Assembly (NCBI GenBank): GCA_900543815.1
Contig: UQST01000050.1
Coordinates: 1 to 17,529, forward strand
DNA length: 17,529 nt
From: an uncultured Prevotellaceae bacterium
GTDB lineage: Bacteria > Bacteroidota > Bacteroidia > Bacteroidales > Bacteroidaceae
Reading direction: 5' to 3'
The position numbers were made by a program, and so were the translations under genes. Shown here in pieces: positions 1 through 7,300 of this stretch (the stretch's first letter is position 1; each line of letters opens with the position of its first letter). The notes below the pieces were generated by a model, which saw nothing but the letters and a program-made list of their open reading frames with translations, was not told where the DNA came from and ran no database searches.

Positions 1-2
1 CT

Positions 3-122
3 GGATTATCAGCATCTATTTTGGGCGAAAAAGAAGACTATTTGCTAAAATGTGTTATAGAACACGCAAAAAAAAGTTGGTGCGTTGCGGGAATATACGT
101 AAATTTGCAAAAGTTATTCTGA
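3..122 (+). CDS. Possible 3' end of an unidentified gene (partial)
   Basis: An open frame enters from the left edge and stops with TGA at 120-122. The 39 residues (for example GEKEDYLLKCVIEH) have a plausible mix of hydrophobic and charged residues, and a strong rightward terminator follows at 162-199, so a rightward gene ending here is expected. I do not recognise the family. The frame starting at base 2 is also open, to TAA at 158-160, but its product is dominated by Lys, Arg and Cys and looks less like a protein. The stretch is about 32% GC, much lower than the rest of the window, which weakens both readings and may indicate transferred DNA. Confidence 0.28.
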   Translation, partial: GLSASILGEKEDYLLKCVIEHAKKSWCVAGIYVNLQKLF

Positions 123-161
123 CAAACAATCTTTTTACCTTAGAAACTAGTATCAATTAAG

Positions 162-199
162 TGAGGTTTCGTCGTGAGACGGAACCTCATTGCTTTTTT
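162..199 (+). terminator. Rho-independent terminator of the gene left of the window
   Basis: A 12-bp stem (162-173 with 178-189, one T-G wobble) encloses a GTGA loop and is followed by TTGC and a run of six T at 194-199. It should end a rightward transcript coming from outside the window. Confidence 0.85.
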
Positions 200-517
200 G
201 TGATATCGGGCAAAATTCTTCTCCACTCCTCCCAGCCATTTCCATATTTATATACACGCGCGCGGGAGGTGCGAAGCAGAAGCATTGCGCAGCCTCCCCT
301 ACCCTCTCCTCCCAGCCCCTTAAACCACCACCCTTGCATCGACCACCTTCCCCGAGTGCAGGACCGAAGCAAATGAAAGCGTGAACGGAATCCATCGGAG
401 CAGATTATGAAAAGGCTCAAAGCAAATGGTTCATGATGGTTGTCCAGGAAAAGGAGAGGAACAAGAAAGGAGGCGAATCGCGGAGCCAGGAAACATGCAG
501 TACGAAGCATCGTGCAA

Positions 518-605
518 GGCAGAGCGCTGCATGCGGCAACGGAGCACGCTGCGTTGGCCATCGCAACGCGCTGCATCTGCCATCGCAACGCACTGCGTCA
601 CCAGA
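518..605 (+). repeat. Array A: four tandem 22-bp repeat units
   Basis: Units at 518-539, 540-561, 562-583 and 584-605 align without gaps at a 22-bp period. Unit positions 1-16 approximate CGCAACGCGCTGCATC and positions 17-22 NGCCAT; the last unit is conserved only in its first two thirds. A degenerate extra unit (16 of 22 matches by eye) seems to precede it at 496-517. The same unit makes arrays B (11689-11776) and C (17335-17422). A is the most diverged of the three. The 22-bp period is not a multiple of three, so a conserved protein repeat is not encoded. Confidence 0.85.
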
Positions 606-909
606 CCAGCAATCAAGTAGCACAACGGGGAAGCCGATGACAATCTGGCTTCACCATCAAGGGCGAAATGATGAGGACGCTGATGATGCAAGACGGAAGA
701 CAATGGTTATTTGGTTTTAGCATTGAAAGTGACACACCGAGGGCGCTGACGGGGCGAAACGGAAGCCAGCAGACATTACTGCACACAGCCCTCCCATCTA
801 CCCCCATTCCACAACGAGCGGAATGCAGAAGCAGGCTTCAAACACAAAGTTTCTGAGTTCCCATCGAGTGCGCAGGCACCTGCGCGACATCCATAAATGC
901 ATTAAAACG

Positions 910-939
910 AAAAAGAGATGAACTGCATCGTTCATCTCT
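910..939 (-). terminator. Terminator of the initiator tRNA gene
   Basis: A perfect 10-bp inverted repeat (914-923 with 930-939, six-base loop) is followed on the minus strand by TTTTT. It lies just 3' of the tRNA, which is read leftward. Confidence 0.8.
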
Positions 940-947
940 CTACTCTG

Positions 948-1020
948 TTGCGGGGGTCCGACTCGAACGGGCGACCTCCAGGTTATGAGCCTGGCGAGCT
1001 ACCAACTGCTCCACCCCGCG
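948..1020 (-). tRNA. Initiator tRNA-Met (anticodon CAT)
   Basis: The reverse complement folds into a 73-nt cloverleaf: acceptor CGCGGGG/CCCCGCA, D stem GAGC/GCTC, anticodon stem CCAGG/CCTGG around CTCATAA, and a TTCGAGT T loop. The CAT anticodon is complementary to 985-987. Two initiator hallmarks are visible: the unpaired C1-A72 end of the acceptor stem and the A11-T24 pair in the D stem. Of the usual three G-C pairs at the base of the anticodon stem only two are present; position 29-41 is A-T. The T stem has one mismatch, C50-A64. The 3' CCA is not encoded (next bases CAG), so CCA would be added enzymatically. Confidence 0.93.
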
Positions 1021-1043
1021 ATGTTATTTCCTGTTTGCGAGTG

Positions 1044-1074
1044 CAAAGGTATAGCTTTATTCCGTAACTGCAAA
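1044..1074 (-). promoter_or_regulatory. Promoter of the initiator tRNA gene
   Basis: On the minus strand TTTG (1071-1074), a 19-base spacer, and TACCTTTG (1044-1051) match the Bacteroidetes sigma-ABfr consensus exactly. Transcription would start some 15-20 bases before the mature 5' end at 1020. Confidence 0.8.
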
Positions 1075-1140
1075 GCATTCGACCAACTTTTTATGCCGCT
1101 ATGGTCGTTTTTTCACACTTTTGGCACAGACAACGTATTC

Positions 1141-1188
1141 TTGTGCAATTTTAACTTAACTTTATTGCACAATAAAGGCAATTTGTGC
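1141..1188. promoter_or_regulatory. Candidate TetR operator
   Basis: A perfect 18-bp palindrome CTTTATTGCACAATAAAG (1160-1177) covers the -33 element. Its TTGCACAA half also forms an inverted repeat with TTGTGCAAT at 1141-1149 (partner 1164-1172), and a further TTGTGC lies at 1183-1188 against the -7 element. Such overlapping half-sites on the promoter of a TetR gene suggest autorepression; binding itself is inference. Confidence 0.5.
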
Positions 1189-1196
1189 TAACTTTG
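1165..1196 (+). promoter_or_regulatory. Promoter of the tetR-fabG genes
   Basis: TAACTTTG at 1189-1196 matches the -7 element TAnnTTTG, with TTG at 1165-1167 as the -33 element after 21 bases. The start would be near 1203, leaving a leader of about 90 nt before the ATG at 1291. Confidence 0.65.
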
Positions 1197-1290
1197 CAGT
1201 GAATTATGGTGACCGGGTGCACCTGAACGTGTTGCACTGGCAACGACAGACAGCCGGCACAGGCAAGGCAACCATTCAAACAAGGATAAG

Positions 1291-1902
1291 ATGGCAGCAA
1301 CAAAGACCAGAGAGAAATTGGTGGACGTGGCAAGGCAGCTCTTTGCCAAGCAGGGGCTGGAGAACACGACAATGAACGACATTGCGGTGACCTCGGGCAA
1401 GGGACGCCGCACGCTCTATACTTACTTCAAGAACAAGGAGGAGATCTACTGGGCTGTCATAGAAGGAGAACTGGAGCGCCTATCGGAACGCATGAACGAG
1501 GTGGCGAAGCAGAACATGGAACCGGAGGACAAGCTAGTGGAGATCGTTTACACACACCTCAATATGATCAAGGAGGCGGTGCAGCGTAACGGCAACCTGA
1601 GAGCGGAATTCTTCAGAAACATCATCATGGTGGAGAAGGTGAGAAAGAACTTCGACCAGACGGAGCTGAAACTTTTCAATGCCATCATGACCGAGGGAGT
1701 ACGCAGCGGGAAGTTCGAAATAGACAGCATCCCACTGTGCGCCAACATACTGCACTTCAGCGTAAAGGGACTGGAGATACCCTTCATCTACGGCCGACTG
1801 ACGCAGGGGCTGCCCAGCGGCATGAGCCGTGGCATCGTGCAGAAACTGCTCCACAAGGCGCTGGCCAAGCCCGACAGACAGCACATCAACTACTATCTGT
1901 AG
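1291..1902 (+). CDS. TetR/AcrR family transcriptional regulator
   Basis: A 203-residue protein of usual TetR length. The N-terminal DNA-binding domain (about residues 5-52) has the typical pattern: a first helix with REKLVDVARQLFAKQG, then a helix-turn-helix at about 27-46 running into TLYTYFKNKEEIY, the characteristic end of the recognition helix. The remaining all-helical part should be the ligand-binding and dimer domain; its ligand cannot be read. The start is the first ATG in an AAGGATAAG context. fabG follows 111 bp downstream on the same strand, so a role in controlling fatty acid synthesis or its own two-gene unit is likely. A palindromic operator candidate overlaps its promoter, consistent with autoregulation. 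The family call is firm; the regulated pathway is inferred from position only. Confidence 0.9.
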   Translation: MAATKTREKLVDVARQLFAKQGLENTTMNDIAVTSGKGRRTLYTYFKNKEEIYWAVIEGELERLSERMNEVAKQNMEPEDKLVEIVYTHLNMIKEAVQRNGNLRAEFFRNIIMVEKVRKNFDQTELKLFNAIMTEGVRSGKFEIDSIPLCANILHFSVKGLEIPFIYGRLTQGLPSGMSRGIVQKLLHKALAKPDRQHINYYL

Positions 1903-2013
1903 CCCAAGCCACACACACATGCATCATCTGCCAGTCGCAAGCGGAACATAAGCCGGAGCACAGGCAGAGAAGAGAGAAAGAGATAAATTCACAATCTATA
2001 CATTATATATAAT

Positions 2014-2772
2014 ATGGGATTACTGACTGGAAAGACCGCGCTGATAACGGGCGCGGCAAGAGGCATCGGAAAGGCCATCGCTCTGAAGTTCGCTTCTGAG
2101 GGTGCCAACATCGCATTCACCGACCTGGTGCTCAATGATGAGATGGCTGCCGGACTGGAAGCTACACGCCAGGAGATAGAGGCTGTGGGAGTGACCTGCC
2201 GCGCCTATGCAGGCAACGCAGCCGACTTCGCCGAGACAGAGAACGTGGTGAAGCAGATACGCGAGGACTTCGGAAGCATCGACATACTGGTGAACAACGC
2301 CGGTATCACCAAGGACGGTCTCATGCTGCGCATGACTGAAGCACAGTGGGATGCCGTTATCAACGTGAACCTGAAGAGCGCGTTCAACTTCATCCATGCC
2401 TGTGTACCCGTGATGATGCGCCAGCGTGGCGGTTCTATCATCAACATGGCCAGCGTGGTGGGCGTGCACGGCAACGCAGGTCAGGCCAACTACGCAGCCA
2501 GCAAGGCCGGTATGATAGCCCTGGCCAAGAGCGTTGCACAGGAGATGGGACCAAAGGGCATCCGCGCCAACGCCATTGCTCCCGGCTTCATCGAGACCGC
2601 TATGACAGCCGCTCTGCCCGATGAAATCCGCGAGGAATGGAAGAAGAAGATTCCCTTGCGCCGCGGTGGCCAGGTGGAGGATATAGCCAACGTGGCCACT
2701 TTCCTCGCCAGCGACATGAGCAGCTACGTGTCTGGACAGGTCATCCAAGTGGATGGCGGAATGAATATGTAA
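2014..2772 (+). CDS. fabG: 3-oxoacyl-[acyl-carrier-protein] reductase FabG
   Basis: A 252-residue classical short-chain dehydrogenase. It would reduce 3-oxoacyl-ACP to 3-hydroxyacyl-ACP with NADPH in the cytoplasmic type II fatty acid synthesis cycle. Visible motifs: the cofactor-binding TGAARGIG at 12-19, NNAG at 94-97, catalytic Ser147, Tyr160 and Lys164 (YAASK), and the PGFIETAM segment after the active site. The C terminus has GQVIQVDGGMNM, the FabG tetramer signature. Length is close to the usual 245-250 residues; the small excess is near residues 40-50. It follows the TetR gene and is closed by a strong terminator at 2787-2825. Other short-chain dehydrogenases share these motifs, but the overall match to FabG, including the final motif, makes this assignment strong. 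Confidence 0.94.
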   Translation: MGLLTGKTALITGAARGIGKAIALKFASEGANIAFTDLVLNDEMAAGLEATRQEIEAVGVTCRAYAGNAADFAETENVVKQIREDFGSIDILVNNAGITKDGLMLRMTEAQWDAVINVNLKSAFNFIHACVPVMMRQRGGSIINMASVVGVHGNAGQANYAASKAGMIALAKSVAQEMGPKGIRANAIAPGFIETAMTAALPDEIREEWKKKIPLRRGGQVEDIANVATFLASDMSSYVSGQVIQVDGGMNM

Positions 2773-2786
2773 GCGTCACAAACATT

Positions 2787-2825
2787 CGCCCGGCACACAC
2801 TGACCTGTATGCCGGGCGTTTTTCT
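2787..2825 (+). terminator. Terminator downstream of fabG
   Basis: A perfect 9-bp stem CGCCCGGCA (2787-2795) with TGCCGGGCG (2810-2818), 14-base loop, followed by TTTTTCTTT. It ends only about 17 bases before the ATG of the next gene, and contains an in-frame upstream ATG (2809) in its stem, which argues against that earlier start. Confidence 0.85.
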
Positions 2826-2841
2826 TTATATAAGGATACAG

Positions 2842-3534
2842 ATGGAAGTTCTTTACGAAGACAATCACATCATCGTGGTGAGCAAGTGCCCGGGAGAGAT
2901 AGTGCAGGGTGACAAGACAGGCGACGAGCCTCTGTCGGAAACCATAAAGCGCTATCTGAAGGAGAAGTACGCCAAGCCAGGCAACGTCTATCTGGGTGTG
3001 GTGCACCGCCTGGACCGTCCCGTGAGCGGCGTGGTGCTGTTTGCCAAGACAAGCAAGGCGCTTCCCCGGCTCAACAAGATGTTCTCCACCCACGAACAGG
3101 TGCAGAAGACTTACCTGGCCATCGTGGGTGCAAGGCCACCGCAAGAGGCTGGCACCCTCACCCACTGGCTCACAAGGAACGAGAAGTCAAACACTGCCAG
3201 AGCCTACCAAAGAGAGGTGCCCGGCTCCAAGAAGGCCATTCTGGACTATCGGCTGATAGGTTCATCAGACCGGTACTTCCTGCTCGAAGTACATCTGCAC
3301 ACAGGTCGTCACCATCAGATAAGATGCCAACTGGCTGCCATGGGATGCCCTATCAAGGGCGACCTGAAGTATGGCGCTCCACGCAGCAACCCCGATGGAA
3401 GCATCAGCCTGCACGCCTACCGCCTGCAGTTGGAGCACCCCGTGAGCCACCAGATGCTCGACATCAAGGCGCCTCTGCCCGCCGACCGCCTGTGGCAAAG
3501 CTTCCAGCCCGTGCTCGACAAGGTCAATCCTTGA
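2842..3534 (+). CDS. RluA-family pseudouridine synthase
   Basis: A 230-residue RNA pseudouridine synthase that isomerises uridine in rRNA or tRNA; the target cannot be told. The start MEVLYEDNHIIVV is chosen because it matches the usual beginning of the catalytic domain and the upstream ATG at 2809 lies inside the fabG terminator. The catalytic motif HRLDRPVSGVVLFAKT places the nucleophile at Asp58. The second conserved block LHTGRHHQIRCQLAAMGCPI and GDLKYGA is near the C terminus. There is no N-terminal S4 RNA-binding domain, so it belongs with the short RluA/TruC-like forms rather than RluC or RluD. No promoter is evident between the terminator and the ATG; read-through from fabG is possible. 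Its last 11 coding bases overlap the convergent cyclophilin gene. Confidence 0.9.
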   Translation: MEVLYEDNHIIVVSKCPGEIVQGDKTGDEPLSETIKRYLKEKYAKPGNVYLGVVHRLDRPVSGVVLFAKTSKALPRLNKMFSTHEQVQKTYLAIVGARPPQEAGTLTHWLTRNEKSNTARAYQREVPGSKKAILDYRLIGSSDRYFLLEVHLHTGRHHQIRCQLAAMGCPIKGDLKYGAPRSNPDGSISLHAYRLQLEHPVSHQMLDIKAPLPADRLWQSFQPVLDKVNP

Positions 3535-4228
3535 TGATGACACGACGGAGCACCACCTGCTTCAGCGGGCGCTCATGCTCGTCGGTGGGCACTTTGCCAA
3601 TGGCCTCCACCACCTTCATGCCATCCACCACCTCGCCAAAGACGGTGTAGCCACCGTCCAGATGAGGAGCACCACCGCGTGTGGTATATACCTTCTTCAG
3701 CGGTGCAGGGATTGAGGGAATGGTGTGCAGCGTGTCGGTCTCTACCATGAACTGGTGCAGCTCAGCCAGCTTCATTACAGAATAGACCTTGCCGGTGACG
3801 ATGTAGAACTGCGTAGCGCTGCTCTCCCTATCAGGGTTGATATCATCAGGCTGGCGGGCCATGGCCAGTGCGCCAGGCTTGTGGAAATGGCGGGGATAGC
3901 GTATCTCCGCCTTGATGGTCTTCTCTGCCCATGACGGATCAATGGCCGGCTTGCCACCATCCGCCCGCAAGTTAGGGTCGCCGCTCTGTATTGTCGATTG
4001 ATCCACAATACGGTTCCACACTATGCCGTCATAGGCTCCCATGCGGGCCAGACGCACGAAGTTGTCACGATGAAGCGGCGTGTCGTCATACAGCCTCAGC
4101 GTTATGTTGCCCATGCTGGTCTCCATGACCACCTCGGTGTGGCCTATTGCATCCCGCTTCTTGTCGGAGCATGCGATCAGGAACAGAGCGCAGAGCGCCA
4201 TTATCATCTCAATTGTAGTTTTCTTCAT
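3524..4228 (-). CDS. Cyclophilin-type peptidyl-prolyl isomerase lipoprotein
   Basis: A 234-residue cyclophilin that should catalyse proline cis-trans isomerisation during folding of exported proteins. Residues 1-19 form a lipoprotein signal ending in LFLIAC, with Cys20 the lipidated residue, so it is anchored in a membrane facing the periplasm. The cyclophilin fold runs from about residue 32: MGNITLRLYDDTPLHRDNF, the catalytic-arginine region WNRIV (Arg73), QSGDP at 81-85, GALAMAR at 119-125, SSATQFYIV at 137-145 and DGGYTVFGEVVDGMKVVE at 191-208. A longer insertion of about 40 residues (150-190) separates the last two blocks. The tryptophan that precedes the DG motif in human CypA is not present, as in many bacterial forms. 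It is divergent from tamB and convergent with the pseudouridine synthase. Confidence 0.92.
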   Translation of the reverse strand: MKKTTIEMIMALCALFLIACSDKKRDAIGHTEVVMETSMGNITLRLYDDTPLHRDNFVRLARMGAYDGIVWNRIVDQSTIQSGDPNLRADGGKPAIDPSWAEKTIKAEIRYPRHFHKPGALAMARQPDDINPDRESSATQFYIVTGKVYSVMKLAELHQFMVETDTLHTIPSIPAPLKKVYTTRGGAPHLDGGYTVFGEVVDGMKVVEAIGKVPTDEHERPLKQVVLRRVIIKD

Positions 4229-4249
4229 ACTATATTTCTATTTATAGTG

Positions 4250-4279
4250 CAAACTTACGCTTTTTTACGTCCAACGCAA
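4250..4279 (-). promoter_or_regulatory. Promoter of the cyclophilin gene
   Basis: On the minus strand TAAGTTTG (4250-4257) fits TAnnTTTG, with TTG 19 bases upstream (about 4277-4279). The leader to the ATG would be about 15 bases. Confidence 0.6.
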
Positions 4280-4301
4280 TGCGGCAATGCCCGCTTTTTA
4301 C

Positions 4302-4309
4302 TAATTTTG
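4302..4309 (+). promoter_or_regulatory. Putative -7 element for tamB-tamL
   Basis: TAATTTTG fits TAnnTTTG 35 bases before the tamB ATG. I see no good TTTG at the expected upstream spacing, so the call is tentative. It is divergent from the cyclophilin promoter, about 50 bp away. Confidence 0.45.
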
Positions 4310-4344
4310 TACCCACATTATGATGAAAAGCCACAACTGACAGC

Positions 4345-7300
4345 ATGACCAATACACGCAAGAGGGTACTTCGCACCCTGCTTACGCTCCTCATCACGCC
4401 CTTTGCGCTGGTGCTGGTGCTCGGCATCCTGCTCTACTTGCCGCCCATACAGAGGTGGGCAGTGAGGCAGGCCGCCTCTTATCTGTCCAGCCAGACGGGT
4501 ATAGAGGTGACCCTCGACAGAGTGCGCCTGTCATTCCCGCTGGATGTGAGTCTGGGCGGAGTGCGTGCCGTGCAGGATGGCGACACACTGCTGGCCGTCA
4601 ACAGCGTGCTTGTGGACCTGGACATGAAACGTCTCCTGAGTCTGAGTATAGGTGTGGATGCTGTGGAGCTGGCAGATGGAACGCTGCACACAGGACAGAT
4701 GATTCCCGCTGTAAGCATCGACGGAACGGTGGGGCTGCTGCATCTGGATGCCGAAGCCATCAGCATGAAAGAGAGAAAGGTGAAGGCTGTGTCGGCTCTG
4801 CTTGAGCGTTCCGACATCGAAGTCACCCTGCATGAGAGCACCGAGGAGGAGGATACCACCACCTCACCTGCCCCGCTGTGGAGCATAGCCATCGAGCGTG
4901 CCGAAGTAAGCCAAAGCCGACTGCTGCTGCACATGCCAGGCGACAGCATGAGGATAGAAGCAGGCATCAGGCAACTGCTGTTGCAGCAGGGTGACATCAA
5001 CCTGCACCGTGGCACCTACACGGCACAGAGCCTCACGCTACGGGCCGACTCGCTCCTATACTCCCTCCCCCACGATTCCCTGCCTGCCACAGGCGGTATC
5101 AACCCATCGCACATCGCGCTCGACAGCATCGGGCTGCGGGTTGACGATGTACGGTTCAACGTAGAGCCCATGCTGGTGCAATGCACTCTGGCACAGGGAC
5201 ACATGCGCGAGCAGTGCGGACTGCAGGTAGATACCATCTCGGGCGAAGTGCTCTGCACCGACCAGACACTCACGCTCAACCATCTGAAGATAAACACTCC
5301 ACAAAGCCATCTGACAGCAGAGGTGCGCATGGACTATGCGGCTTTCTCGCCCCACGCAGGCGGTTCGCTCTCGCTCAGAAGCAAGGGTCGGATAGCCATG
5401 CAGGATATTGCAGCATCAGCCGGCAATGCACTTCCGCATGACATGCGCCAGGCATTCTCGCCTCTGGCAATGAAGTTCAACGCCTGTGCCAGCGGCAATA
5501 TGGACGCGATGAGCGTGGATTCCCTGATACTCACAGTACCCTCGGTGGTGGATGTAAGGTCACATGGTTACCTCAACAACCTGCTTTCGGCCGACAGCAT
5601 AGCGGGCAACATGAAATGGGACATGCACACTATGGACCTCTCGTGTGTGCGCCGCTGGCTCGGACTCAAGGACGTCAACCTGCCCTCCACCACCCTTCAT
5701 GCCACCACCGAACTGCGCCAGGGGAGCAAGCTGAGCGTGGATGCTCTGGCCAAGCAGAACCACGGACAGGCCCGCATGACGCTCATGGCCAACACACGCA
5801 GCATGAACTACATGGGCAAGATGGCAGCCAGAGGATGGCAGCTGGGCGACTGGCTGCCCCAGAGCGGCCTGCACCACTTCACGGCACAGGCTTCTGTCAA
5901 GGGACGCGGAACCGACTTCCTGTCTGACCGCTCGAGCCTAGAGGCACAGCTCTGCATCGATTCCATTGGCTACGAAAAGTGGAACCTGGGCAACATGGGG
6001 CTGGATGCCAAACTGCACGAGGGCTATGGACAGATACAGATAAACAGCGGAAACGAACTCCTCGATATGCTGGCAAATGCCGAGCTGCGCCTTCGCAACC
6101 GCAAGTTGGAGTCGTCATCCTTCAGCATGGACCTCAACAGCATGGACCTCTATGCACTCCATCTGGCCAAGGACACCATGAAGGCAAGCATGAAGATGCA
6201 CATAGAGGGCAGTTCCGACCTGCGCCAGACCCATGCCCTTGATGCACATGCCGACCACATCATGCTCAGTCTGAAGGACACCACATTCCACCCCGTGGAA
6301 CTGGGAGCCCGCCTGCGGCTGTCACCCGACAGCATTCTGGCACAGGCCTCAGCAGGCGACCTGGAACTGAGCGTGCGCTCTCCCCACGGACTGGATTCGC
6401 TTACGATATACGGCCATAGGCTCTTGCAGGAGATCCGCACCGAGGCCGACAGTCTGCGCCTCGACCAAGAAAAGCTCCGCCTGATGCTCCCCACGCTGCA
6501 GGTTCACCTGTTGTGCGGCACACGCAACCCCGTCAACAACCTTCTGCGAAGCACCATCGGCTACACCTTCGACCAGCTGCACCTCGACCTGGACTCCAGT
6601 CCAGCCGAAGGTCTGACAGGCGACGGACACCTGTACACGCTCAACACAGGTGCCATCCTACTGGACACCATCCAGTGGGACATCACGCAGAATCCCCAGG
6701 GGGTAGCGCTCCGCTCACGCATCACCAACGGGCGGAGAAACCGCGTGGTATCCTTTCAGTCGTCCTTCCTGGCACGCCTCACCGCCACGGGCGCCACGGC
6801 ACATCTCGACTTCATCGATGCCAAAGGCAAGAAGGGAGTAGATCTGGGCATAGAAGCCAAGATGACACGAGAGGGCACACAACTGCATATGACGCCGCTC
6901 AATCCCATCATAGCCTACCGCCGCTTCACGCTTAACGAGGACAACTATGTGGAGTTGACCAGAGAAGGCAGGGTGCTGGCACTGGTAGATCTGCTGGCCG
7001 ACGACGGTACAGGACTCAAGCTCTATTCCACTCCCAACGAGGATGCATTGCAGGACATATCGCTCAGCCTGAACAACATCAACATGGCCGAACTGACCAG
7101 TGTGATGCCCTATGCACCACAGTTGGGCGGTCTGCTCCATGGCGATCTGCACTATATGCAGGCCGACAGTGCCACTACCATATCAACCGACATCGGCATC
7201 CGACGCATGACCTACGAAGGCACACCGATGGGCGATATGGGCTTGAACACCATTTACTTCCCCAATACCGACGGCAGTCACCACGTAGATGCAGTGGTCA

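Larger units (their letters stand above)
200..947. other. Gene-free region with C-rich tract and repeat array A
   Basis: About 750 bp with no credible gene. The open frames here are short, overlap each other on both strands and are low in complexity. It holds an alternating purine-pyrimidine run (249-264), a C-rich and G-poor tract (about 291-350: 33 C and 4 G in 60 bases), the 22-bp repeat array A (518-605), a second short C-rich patch near 785-815, and the tRNA terminator at its right end. I see no further structure in 610-780. Confidence 0.6.

Noticed and set aside
187..720. Overlapping small open frames on both strands across array A
   Set aside because: They arise because the repeat lacks stops in several frames. 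The 22-bp period shifts frame each unit, and the products are Cys/Arg/Ala-rich with no family resemblance. The same applies at 11483-11969 and 17181-17482.
2020..2748. A 242-codon minus-strand frame opposite fabG
   Set aside because: Antisense shadow; His/Gly/Ala-rich product with no motifs, while fabG is complete.
2809..2841. Earlier start for the pseudouridine synthase
   Set aside because: The ATG at 2809 is in the stem of the fabG terminator and the added residues do not fit the family's N terminus.
4330..4341. A tiny upstream frame (MMKSHN) just before tamB as a leader peptide
   Set aside because: Six codons with no repeated regulatory codon and no hairpin alternatives; probably chance.
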